Source: Lentinula raphanica (taxonomy: Eukaryota; Basidiomycota; Agaricomycetes; Agaricales; Omphalotaceae). Taken from it: a stretch of 64,000 nucleotides of DNA. Under the pieces are notes generated by a model. The model did no database searches and was not told the DNA's origin. It worked only from the letters and a program-made list of their open reading frames with translations. Positions 53,337 through 64,000 of the stretch are shown piece by piece; the first letter of the stretch is position 1; each line of letters starts with the position of its first letter. The stretch is from positions 124,001-188,000 of the forward strand of contig JANVFP010000009.1 in NCBI GenBank assembly GCA_027919835.1. Direction: 5' to 3'. The translations under genes and the position numbers were made by a program.

Positions 53337-56241
53337 ATGCCAGCCTACACTGAAATCTTCGCCTCTATTGACGTGCATCTATTTATCGATCTCGTCTTGT
53401 ATTTTCTTGTATATCGTTTCTTCAGGTGGCTTTTGAGTCCTCTTTTGTTTCCTCGTTTTCCCAATATTCCCGGGCCTCCATCTCAGTCGTGGTTCAAAGG
53501 TGGGTGGTTCCAAGTCTGGAGAAGGTTTAACCCGTCATTTTCTGACTGAGTTCGAAGGCAATCTGGGACAGCTTTTCAATGCAAAGGGACTACGTTTTCA
53601 CCAGCGACTAATAGACCAGTTTGGTGGTATGGTCAAGATTCGTGGGTTCTTTGGTGTGCGTCCGAATGTTACGGAGCAATCGCAAACGATGTCAGCCAAG
53701 ATTGACTGAGCTTTCTGTAGGATGAACAACTATACGTTTCCGACCCGAACGCATTACAAAGTATCGTGGTCAAGGACCAGGACGCATTTGAAGAGACCGC
53801 GGTGTTCATCGAGTACGTCGTTACTGAATCTCGCAGATTGAGTGGGTGACTTTACTCATCAACGGGCTTTCTCAACCCACATAGTACAAATCGAATCATT
53901 TTTGGGCCTGGTGAGAGTCAGAAATTGTGTATAGCGTAAGCATCTTTTGACTGGGGATCTATGAATCCATATTACAATGCAGGCCTCGTAAGCACTACAG
54001 GTATGTGATGTATCACTCCAACTGTTACTTACTGAGATATCATTGATCAACCAATAACTCATTCTATAGGCGATGTACACAAGAGGCAGCGTAAAATAGT
54101 TGCTCCCGTCTTCTCCGTACCCCAGTTGAAAAGAATAACACCAATTGTGTATGATATTGCAGAGAAGGTGAGGTCACTGGGCTATTTCTTGTTTCTGCAT
54201 CTTGCTGCGCATAGACGGTGATTGACACCCTTATAGCTTGCAGATGTACTCACGCGGGAGGCTCATGCTTGCCGTGCGACAACTGGAAGCTGTGTTCTCG
54301 ACATGTCTGAATGGGTGTCCCGTGTAGCGCTAGAAACCATTGGAAGAACGGTGTTGGGGTATTCGTTTGTAAGTCACCAGGTATTCGAAGCCTGGTAGGC
54401 CTCACTGTCTGAACCGGTGCTTATACGTACATCCCCTTTGTGCTTGTAGGATCCTTTGGATTCACCCCATAACAATCCGTATACCTCCGCAATAAAGGAA
54501 CTGATGTGAGTTCAAGAATAAGTTCCTTCCACGCTAGTACCTCGTTGTTCTGATACCGGATTCGGACTTCTACCCCCCAGTCCTACCTTATTTTCGCTAT
54601 CTGTTCTCCGTCAGTTCGCACCGTTCTTGTCGCGATTGGGGACTCCCGGATTCAGAAGGAAGCTTGTGGAATGGACACCTAATCGGGCAATTCAAAAAAT
54701 CAAAGTGAGTTGTTGGAACTTGGTGGCATGGCCAATGGGGAGGGGGCTTGCTCCTCAGTTGTATTCACCCTTCTTCGTCTTGGCTTTGCTATGTGCAGGA
54801 TATATCAGATATCATGGACCGTACGGCACGAACTATTCTGCGAGAGAAGCAAGCAACGATGATCAATAATTCATTGGGATCAGACGCATACGGACAGGAG
54901 GAAGATAAAGATATCATTAGCGTTCTCCGTAAGTTTTCTATCATCGCCCCCTTCTGGTTATTGTTTTCCCTCATGTGTGTGTACGTCCAGTTCGTGCGAA
55001 TGAAAGAGCCGCAGTGGGGGAAAAATTATCGGAGTCAGAGTTGTCTGGTCAGATGACGTGCGTATGAGTTCCTTCCTGCGTTAGAAGAATAGCGGACTAA
55101 CTGGAATTTGGACATTTCGTTAGTGTCCTTATTTTCGGGGCGCAGGATACGACGTCTTCGGCGTTATCGCGAATTCTATATTTACTCGCAAAAAATCCTG
55201 ATATACAGAACAAGGTGACCTTTCATGGTAGGAAGTAAGGGAGGAACTTGTATGCTGACCATGAGTGTGAATATGTAGGTCCGCGAAGAGATAACGACTG
55301 CGTTCGTAGACGCTGAAAGGCTCGAATACGAAGCATTATCCGAGCTTCCTTGGCTGGACTCTGTCATAAAGGAAACGCTACGACTGTAGGTTCTTGTTAG
55401 TACGTCGACTCCCCGTCCCGAGTTTGTTTATCGGAAAGGTTTGCAGTTACCCACCGGTTCCATTTGTGCGAAGAACGTGAGCGGACGGGCTGTTAGTGGT
55501 GGCTGTCTTGAATACTCATCCCAGACTTTGTTTAGAGCAACCAAAGCGCGGACATTGATGTATTCGACTACGAGTTCTGGAGTTGCGGATGCTTCTGTTG
55601 TTGTACCTGCCGGAACGACGCTATTCGTTGGGATTGCGGGTGCGAATCGTCTGGAATCTGTGTGGGGTCCAGATGCGAAGGTATGTCTATCTCTTTCAAG
55701 CTTTATTTATGTAGAGCTGATGTTCGTGACCCAAAGGTGTGGAAACCCGAGCGATGGATGTCTGGTAAAAACCCAGCTTCGATACACCTGCCTGGCATCT
55801 ATTCAGGAATGTAAGTACTTTCGTTTGTGACTCCAAGCGACGAACGTTCGGTGGTAATGTGAATTTTTATGAAACAGGTTATCATTCTTTGGAGGAGGAC
55901 GTTCTTGTATGTAAGTAGCAAGCTGATGCACTTTCTGACTTGTTTAGCGCCTCACCTTGTGTGTTTTCTCTTCCTTACACAGCGGGTACAGGTTCGCACT
56001 GATTGAGATGAGTAAGCCTCATGAGCTGACAAGGTGTATGAGCTGTGCTGACCGTCTACTCCTAGAAATCATTCTGGCGACATTATTGCGTCGATTGAGT
56101 TTTTCGTCTACGGAAGATGAAATTATCTGGAACCTATCACAAATCATCTCTCCATCAGTACGTCGACCTTCACCTACAGTCGACCAGGAAGACAGAGAGG
56201 AGAAGGGCTTACCAATGCTCGTTGAACTCATCGCCGAGTAG
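53337..56241 (+). CDS. Cytochrome P450 monooxygenase, complete
   Basis: Nineteen exons give 1689 nt, or 562 residues. The first is 53337-53499 and the last 56066-56241. Very short exons are 53885-53910 (26 nt), 53983-54000 (18 nt), 55447-55476 (30 nt), 55878-55910 (33 nt) and 55983-56011 (29 nt). The N-terminus has a membrane anchor (LFIDLVLYFLVYRFFRWLL) followed by the Pro hinge PNIPGPP. Then come GDVHKRQRKIVAPVF (helix C region), FGAQDTTSSAL (helix I, oxygen activation), KETLRL (ExxR), PERW and the haem loop FFGGGRSCIGYRFA with the Cys ligand. All canonical motifs are present. It should sit in the endoplasmic reticulum and work with a P450 reductase. It resembles basidiomycete long-chain or xenobiotic P450s, but I cannot set the CYP family or substrate. 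Confidence 0.9.
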
Positions 56242-56244
56242 GAG

Positions 56245-56880
56245 CCATACCATACCTTGCCAGCAACTGGCATATTCTTTTTTTCCACCCGCGCAGTCAG
56301 CTTCCCTTCGAACATACCATATATTAACGCACGAGCGCGAACACGATGTTGTTTGGATGTAATCTCTCATAACTACAGTACACGATCTTTGGACTCTATG
56401 ATATGTATGTTGAATTGCTTTCCAACAAATTAAACACGTTCCCAGAACAAAAAACATGCATCGCTTAGTTGCCTCGTTTTCTTCTTCTTGAATTCGACCC
56501 TCAGCGGGAAGGCTGCTACTTTGAAGGTCTCCAGGTTGATTCTCTTTTGTATTTTGTGAAACGGCGTCAACGCTGCGTTTGTGGTCAAAGAACAAGGCAA
56601 AGTGAGCAAAGGAAAATTGAAGCCATTGCCAAGAGCCAAGTGGTAAAGCTTAAAGGGTCAAAGCGCCAATTATCTTCGAAGATAAGATAAGGATGTCGGA
56701 TAAATGGGGATAATACTCACGTCATCCCACGTCCTTATAAGGGGCAAAGCCATGAGTTTGTTCTCAATTTCTTTCCATCTCTCACTTTTTATTTTCCCCT
56801 TCGTAGTGGTACAACCATGAAGAATTGAGTCGCTGAGGCCCTCTAGGTCCTCCCCTTCTCAATGCGTTTTTGACATCATC
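56245..56880. other. Intergenic region between P450 and GCN2
   Basis: About 640 bases holding the P450 3' end and the GCN2 promoter. Overlapping frames of 70-130 codons on both strands lack support. Confidence 0.45.
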
Positions 56881-59800
56881 ATGGATTCTATCGAGGAACT
56901 GCAGCAGAACGAACTAACTGCGCTGAAATCCATCTACGCCGAAGATTTTATAGAAACACCACCACCGAAGGCCTGGAAGGCGAGTTTCAGCTTGCTGCAG
57001 CTTCAACACAAGCTCAATGTATTATAGGGCGCTGCACGTCTCCCAGAATTCATCATCCGAGTTCCGCATCTCAACCCAGAATATGCGCAGAAGATCTGTT
57101 TTAACTTACATGTCATGTTCGTGTGCCGTACATACGCTTCAAACGTGTCCTCGATACTGAAGGGTCCTGACAGCTTCCCTAAGACTTATCCTATCAAGGC
57201 TACTCCCACATTCACGATTCAGAAACCCATTAATGGTCTCTCTAATGAACAAGTAACGAAACTATCGCATGCTATCCATGCAGAAGCACAAAGTCATCGG
57301 GGCTCGGAGATGGTGATGGAGGTGAGTCAGTGGCTCTTACTTCATGAATTCACACTAATCATGTCCTTCAGATCGTTACCTTTTGTCAAGATTGGATAAT
57401 GGACAATGTTGTTCCTACCGTAGAGGCCCCAGGATCATTAGCCCTACAGATGAACCTTCGTGCTGAGGATGAGGAAAAGGTACGCATTACTCCAATCATA
57501 ACATCTTCCTTCCTTGAGAAATTCGAACATAGGCACGAAAGCAAAAGGCCGAGGCGGACGCATCGGAGGAGCGAGAGAAAGAGATTAAACACGCTCAAGA
57601 GCTGGAGGAACAACTCAAGCTAGACTCAGCAAGGCAACAGGTTGTTCGAGAAAGGGAATACAAGGCTCGCAAGAGAGCAAGCTCTGAAGCGACCGAAGTG
57701 CCTCTTTCCAGCGAGTATCCGACGGAGTCTTTCGCTAGCGAGATCGAGTTTCAAGGCATCCATTTCGACACTGTGAAGTACTTCCATCCTCGTAACGGTG
57801 GGTTAACCAATGGATCAACTTTCTGTTTCTCTACAATCATGATTTCGTAGAATGCTTGGGCGTAACTTACGCAGCCGACCCCTTGTGCGATGACGTGAAT
57901 GCCACCCTGCCACTGCAGCTTCATGTTGTGACGTTTGAGACACCATATTACTCAACCACCCAAGGTACGCGAATACTTCTTATCTTGCAGGTTTTTTACC
58001 TTCACTCAATCGCTGTTCAGGGCGCAAGAAACTGAAACAGTTAGAGACTGAAATACAACGTCTAATGGCAATAAAGCACACCAATGTAGTCCACATCTTA
58101 GCTGTCAAGCTTCATATTCCGACTTCCAGTCTCGCTTCACGACTGTCTATCCTCTCCGAACAACCACCTGCATTGACTTTACACGATGTCTTGCAAGACT
58201 GTGACTCTTTACGAGAAGAACGCGCCTCGGTAAGTGGTCATACTCAACCATGCTCTCAAGCTACTCACTTGGGTGAAATCCCTAGGAATATCTAGGTCAA
58301 ATATTAACGGGGCTCAATGCGATCCACTCAGTAGATTTAGTACATCGAGGTGCCCTACAGTCTACTCTGAATACCAACCCAATAGCCTCACTGATTCGAA
58401 CAGGCATTAACCCTCGCTGCATCGGTCTAGAAACCCGGAATTCCCAGTCGAACTCGAAACACATCAAGCTTTTCAAAGCGGCCTATCATACACGGCTGGT
58501 CGATCTCAACAAATCCAACGAGTTTCGAACCACTCTCAGTTACGTCCACGAAGACCCGCAGATACCTGATGCATGGTTGGTCATCAATGCCGAATCACTA
58601 GTCCTCGATATTCTGATACGACTCTCCTTATCAGGTTGTCCAAAGATGTGAAGAACGAGTCTTCCCTAGTGTACACTCGACATCGAGATATTCATTCCGT
58701 TGGCATCGTTTTCATGCAAATGCTACTGGGTCTAGATGTTATACGCCGTTTCTCGGACGTTCATATCGCACTAAAGCATTGTAAGTGTGTTCACAAAACC
58801 AACTAGCAGGGTCACTCAACCGGTTGGCCTTAGCTTTGATCTCCCCTAGACTACAAAGTATAGCTCTGAATATGCTCTTCCCACCGAAGAAGAACCATGT
58901 ATCCTGTTTGAGCCTACTAACTGAGCTGGGTGATAACGCCGTTAGCGAGAATCTTCGCAGTCCTACAATTCCCGTTTCTTCGTCTGGTGAATGCTCTGAT
59001 ACCTCTCATCTGATGACCCCTGGCTGAATAATTCCAAACCTGCTTTCAGATTTGAAAACACCGATGCCGTCAGGGTATGGAAGCTCTCCGGAGATTGATT
59101 ATTTCAGACCCATGGGGTTGAGGCACACGAGTAGGTGGAAGGAAGACTGGGAGGAATTGGAATTGCTGGTATGTTCATCATCTTACCTCGTTGGTTTCTG
59201 GAGTAATCTCATTCATCCATAGGGAAAAGGGGCTTTCGGCTCTGTCGTGAAGGCACGGAACAGGATAGACAATCGAATCTACGCTGGTACAATGCCTGAT
59301 CTGGTTATCTGTTGCGAGAGGTTCACTCGATCTCTTTTTTCCAGTCAAGAAGGTCCGACTTCGTACCACTCAAAGCGACAAGATTTTCAGAGAAGTCAAC
59401 GCTTTGAGCCGTCTGTCACATCGATTCATCGTCAGATATTATACAACCTGGGTCGAAACTTCCGAACCTTCATCTACAGCTCCCTCCGACGATTCCGACA
59501 ATGAATCCATTTCTTCAAACGAGCTTTCGGACACCGAAGACGGCATGACCTCCGTTCCGAATTCTCACTCCACTAGACGCACAACGAGCACAGAGGATGG
59601 GTTAATATTCAGTCTGGATGACTTAGATGATCCAGGAGCTTCCAAAGGATCTTTCCCGAGTATCCATTTCAGTGGTCGTTCGTCTGAACGCATCGGAGAT
59701 GAGGACACAGATAGCGATGGAGATCCGCTTGCGCTCGATAACTTGTTCCAGCCCGAGACCATTCGTCCAGCTCCCCCGCCGTTGCTTCAACGTACTCTAT

Positions 59801-62800
59801 ATATTCAGATGGTAAGTATCATCTCTATGTCAGTGCACGAATACCTACGAACAGTAATATTCACAGGAATTCGTTGAACGCCAGACTCTCAAAGAGGTAT
59901 GCAACTCCGGTCATTTTAGGCATTAGAGTCATTCATTTCGTTACTATTGTTATAGCGGATCGATGAAGGATTGTCCGTTGAAGAAGCATGGAGATTATTC
60001 CAACAAATTGTTGATGCTCTCGCCCACATGTCCAATCTAGGCATTGTATGATCCTTAATATGAAGCTCGAAGCTGAGACTGACTCCGATCCTGCCAAATC
60101 AGCTCCACCGGGATATCAAACTAACGAATATCTTCATTGGTATGTGCTGCCCCAATACTGCACTCATTCTCTATCCTCACTTTTACTCGTAGATGGTAAT
60201 GGAGACTGCAAAGGTGATTATGACTGTTGATCATGCTTTTGCAATATCTCACTACGAGCAGTCGGAGATTTTGGCCTTGCGACGTCTAGTCTTGCAGCGG
60301 TGGATCCTTCCGATGTATCACCGAGTGTGATACTCCCGCAAGCGGATATGACTTTGGGTATGTCCGGATAGGCTGGCGCGGGTACTTCAAACGTTCTGAC
60401 TATTGCTCAAGAGGTCGGCACTAGATTGTACATTGCCCCGGAGGTTCAATCGCGAAAGCGTGGACCAGTCAATCACTCTAAAGCCGATATGTATAGTCTA
60501 GGAGTGCGTCACGTTTAAGGCTGGTAAACTTTGCATTGCTCATATCCTATGGCTTCTAGATTGTGTTTTTCGAAATGAACTACGCATTCTCTACTGGGTC
60601 GGAACGTATATTCGTCCTCGAACGACTCCGTAAACCGGATATCCAGTTTCCAGCTACTTGGGATACTTCACGGACTCGACAACGCGAAAGTACGTGTAAC
60701 AGGATTGTATTTGGATGAACTTTTCCTCAATTTGACCTTCAGTCATCACTTGGCTGCTACAGCATGAACCAGATCAACGTCCTAGTGCGATAGAGTTATC
60801 TCAAAGCCCTCTGATGCCGCCACGGATGGAAGACGAGTATTTCAAGGGTGCTCTTCGTTTGATGGGTATGTTTCAATGGCTGAATTCTCATTGCGCTAAC
60901 GGAATAACTCTATCAGCAAAACCTGATTCTCCCCATCTTCAAACTGTTCTCTCCGCCCTATTCAGCAACTCTCCGAAGCCTGTACGAGGATTCCTCTATG
61001 ATCAGGAAGCTGAGCTGCCGGAATATGCATCTTTGAATGGCGTAGTACAAGATCGCTTAGGAACACTATTCCGTCTACATGGAGCGGTCAATATGGAACC
61101 CCCGCTTCTCATACCGGTAGTGAACAGCGACGACAAAACCCAGGCAACCTTCGTAGACCGGCACGGAGAAGTGGTCGCTCTTCCGAACAACTTGATCGTT
61201 CCCTTTGCGAGACTTGCTGCACGAGAGAAGGTGCAACGAATCAAGCGGTACCATTTGTCCAGTATATACCGACCAAGGTAAGCTCGACGTCCTTTCATTG
61301 GTAATTTTGGCACACTGAACTCTTCGCTGGCTTAGTCTCATTCCTGGACATCCTAAAGTCTGGAAAGCAGGCATATTCGATATCATTACCCCGGACCTTG
61401 CATACGGACCAATTGCTGCTGGAGCTGAGATACTTGCCGTCGCGAATGATATCTTGGATAGTTTCCCCAACTTGACGCCAACATATGAAATACATATATC
61501 CCATTCCGATAGTGAGTTCAAAGTTCTATCCTTTTTCCCCTGCTTCATGAACGTCTCATAGTTGTCAACTTAATCGTTGATCGTATTCCGCCCTCGCAAA
61601 GGACTGCCGTTTTGGATATCATCCAACATACCAAGTCATCCTCATCTCAGAAGAAGGCCAACCTCCTCAAGAAAGGTTTACTTCGTAGTGTCATCGACGA
61701 GTTGGACGTGCTCACGGATGCAGGTGGGAAATGATCCGGTGTTATAATATTTCTTTGCTCAGTTTCTTCAAGATGATGACATAGATGCTGTTATGACACG
61801 GCTTGAGAAGATCAATCCATCCTTGGTCGAGCAACTGCGAAGCGCCGTCGACGAATTGAAAGCAACTATACAACACGCAGTCTGCGCCGGAGTCTCACAA
61901 CCCATATATTTCAGGCCGTTGATGCTCGGGTCTTATTTTACTCACTTCAAGAACGGGGTTTTGGTGGAAGTGGCGAAGAAATCGAGAAGGACTGATATAC
62001 TAGCTGCTGGCGGTCGGTGAGCATACAGTTATCAACACCATTGGAGTTGATCATTGAAAGCAAGCCCAGGTATGATAATCTCATTACCCATTTCACTCCA
62101 CCGAAGTCGAAAGGCCACGGCAGCTTTGCTTTTGCCCTTCAGATCGACGTTGAGAAGATTTCAGTCATGCTTGCTTTATTCCAAAGCACATCCGTCCAGC
62201 CGCTGATCAAAGAAGCCCGCTCATTTGGCTTTTGGAGTCCGAGGCGATGCGATGTCTATGTTATATCTTATCACCCTGGTTTCCTACAAGAACGACTCGA
62301 AGTCGTCGCTTGGCTCTGGCAGCATGGAATCAGTGCAGATCTCATGTATGAGTCCGGATTGCAAGAAGTGGAGCAGGAGAATCAAGTCGATATGTGTGCA
62401 AGGGAGGGAATATTGTGCGTTTCTCAGATCATTGTATCCACGTAACATTTCCTCATATACCATCCCTCTCAGGTTCACTGTCTATCCACGTCCACGCGCT
62501 GGCCGTCGTGATATGACAGCGTTCAAAGTCAAGAGCATCCTCAAAGGCACCGAGTACGAAGGTACTACTATCCCTACCTCTTCTGATCCATCAACTCAAC
62601 TCATTATCACTTAGTTTCGAAGTCTGATCTAATTGGATGGCTTCAACATGAGATCGGAGAGCAGAAGCGTATTGATACAACTACTGCATGTACACCGGCC
62701 TCTTCTCGATACGGCGTGCTCAGTATTTCTCAAATCGGTCGATCTAATACGGCGGTACCGCCTGGCTCCTCGGATGTACAGCTTTGTCTTCCACAGGAAA

Positions 62801-63186
62801 CAAAGAAACAGCGCCGGCAAGTCAAGCAAATGTTCCTGGATCGAGGTATGATATCTTTCTCTCACACGGTTTTTCTATGGGACTTACCGGAACAACTTGT
62901 GCCAGCATACGACGTTTCCTCGGACCTCAAAGCCACTTTTCAAAGCCCTAACGGAATGCCTGTCGTTGCCGTCGACATTTCATCTTCATTATTCGATGCT
63001 CTCACGCGGAATGCCTCTTGGCTCAATGATGAGGAAGTATGGAAATCTTTAGTTGGAGAATTTTCTAGCTCTGGCTATGCACAACAAGTACATGAGGCAG
63101 TTGCGAAGAAGAAAAGCGAGGGGAACAGCTGGGTCTTACTGGTTGGTGTGAAGGAGGAGAGAGCAGGCCTGTTGAATCTGCGATGA
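56881..63186 (+). CDS. GCN2: GCN2-type eIF2-alpha kinase, full length
   Basis: A many-exon gene starting MDSIEELQQNELTALKSIYA (RWD domain, first 120 or so residues, which binds GCN1), then a charged coiled region (57480-57700). A pseudokinase follows, with VHRGINPRC where active kinases have HRD. The true kinase has LLGKGAFGSVVKA, YAVKKVRL, an acidic Ser-rich insert (59480-59760), LHRDIKLTNIFID, VGDFGLA and VGTRLYIAPEV. The HisRS-like domain includes FRPLMLGSYFTHF and AGGRYDNLI, and a C-terminal dimerisation/ribosome-binding region ends at LLNLR. Gcn2 senses uncharged tRNA or stalled ribosomes and phosphorylates eIF2-alpha, driving the general amino acid control response. The first intron uses a GC donor (GGAAG/GCGAGT at 56980). 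An intron at about 60359-60408 removes an in-frame TAG. Not every exon edge was checked. Confidence 0.92.
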
Positions 63187-63189
63187 TTT

Positions 63190-64000
63190 TTAACCTATTT
63201 TCACGAATGGATTTCTCTCTTATGGCTTTACATGTCCTTTCATGCCCATTCAAATCACTTCAATTCACAACTCTACATATATCTAGTGTATCATACCTGC
63301 ATGCTCCGTCATCTCACTTGTGTATTTAACCAAATGTAATATGTATAGGCTGTAGCGCCAGAATATTTTTCTTCAGTGGCTGGCACTGCAAGTAGGGAAT
63401 CAATGATATATTTCAGCTCAAGCTTAGTAGTATCTACATAGCTTGGATTTCTTCGAAGCACAGAGAAAACTCAACACATCGTGGCTCATCCTGCGCTCAC
63501 CATGATGTTGAACGACGGAGCAAGGTCGAATGGTAGCAATTCACCCCACCTTTTGTTGAACATCCCAATCCGCTCCTACTTTGGCGTATTTACGTTGCTT
63601 GAGTGTCAAACAACTGGAGCCATAGAACAGTGCAACGGTACGACCGTCTGGTCTTACAAACAAGGATATTGGAGGCAGAATGATTAGTATGCACATTACA
63701 AGAAGTCGAGCAAGGTGGCTAGGAACGTGCTACAGGAGAAGAAGCCCTACAAGTGGGCATGGCACGACTCAACACCATGAACATACTCAGGCCGAGGAAG
63801 AACGCTGAGTTTGTGACACTGGAACGCATATTGATATAGTACGAATCGAATCTACGATATAAGGGAAGTTCTGAATCTGCTTGATTTTAAGAGCCAATGT
63901 CGTCCGCTCAAAAAAGGGATAGCAATCGACGGAAAATGCGGTACAACAAGAGATATTGATTTGTTGATTGAAGAGAAGATCGAGTCGTTGATAGAGGAGT
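63190..64000. other. 3' flank of GCN2 and right edge
   Basis: A plus frame of 68 codons (63481-63687, GTG start) and a short stretch reading SSKVARNVLQEKKPYKWAWH (about 63697-63760) look coding-like. No family was recognised, and the window ends before more can be seen. Confidence 0.3.

Noticed and set aside
60355..60410. In-frame TAG in the activation segment of GCN2
   Set aside because: It lies inside a segment with a GTATGT donor and a CTCAAG acceptor whose removal joins MTL directly to EVGTRLYIAPEV, as expected for the family.
1..64000. tRNA or rRNA genes
   Set aside because: No cloverleaf with conserved A and B boxes and no rRNA-like block was recognised by eye. A dedicated scan was not possible.

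Overview
The window reads as nuclear DNA of a filamentous basidiomycete, probably an Agaricomycete. Genes are split by many short GT-AG introns (about 45-90 nt), exons can be tiny, and the housekeeping anchors are fungal: GCN2, a MAM3/CNNM-type transporter, a UTP16/BUD21-like nucleolar protein and a cytochrome P450. I cannot name the genus. Exon models were assembled by eye from splice signals, frame and family similarity. For the models marked as summed, the exon lengths add to a whole number of codons.

Positions 1-25000 hold an array of diverged repeat units, about 5-7 kb each where complete. A unit, read left to right, has: (i) a minus-strand gene for a small secreted protein of a family I do not recognise; (ii) a spacer; (iii) a minus-strand remnant of the 3' end of the MAM3-like gene; (iv) a plus-strand remnant of an aminoglycoside-phosphotransferase-like (APH-like) kinase gene; (v) a remnant resembling the MAM3 promoter. 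Copies A0, A, B, C, D and E lie on minus; copies F and G lie on plus at 32-40 kb, beyond the intact MAM3-like gene (28010-31184). A, B, D, E and F are intact. A0, C and G carry frameshifts.

The notable system is the architecture of the secreted family (my label: MESP, micro-exon secreted proteins). Between one signal-peptide exon and one large C-terminal exon sit one to eight tiny exons. Every one of them is phase 1-1 and a multiple of three long (15 to 135 nt), encoding a low-complexity Pro/Ala/Gln/His/Asn linker. In A and C these exons look like tandem duplicates. The design resembles the micro-exon genes (MEGs) of schistosomes: each small exon can be skipped or added without breaking the frame. 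All MESP copies examined, plus one gene of an unrelated family (a secreted kinase-like protein at 46798-48002), share a conserved, apparently ATG-free 5' leader exon.

From 25.5 to 52 kb lie three intact five-exon genes for secreted APH/kinase-like proteins (25550-26752 minus, 46798-48002 plus, 50470-51666 plus) and a nearly identical inverted copy of the first exon of one (34770-35095). MAM3 fragments, a MITE-like element (38040-38453) and a phenolic acid decarboxylase-like gene (43253-43892) lie among them. The right third (48.6-63.2 kb) is ordinary gene space: a UTP16-like gene, a complete 19-exon P450 and a full-length GCN2 kinase.

A plausible reading is a rapidly evolving secreted-protein cluster that grew by tandem and inverted segmental duplication around a conserved transporter gene. 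The biological role of the MESP and kinase-like proteins is unknown.
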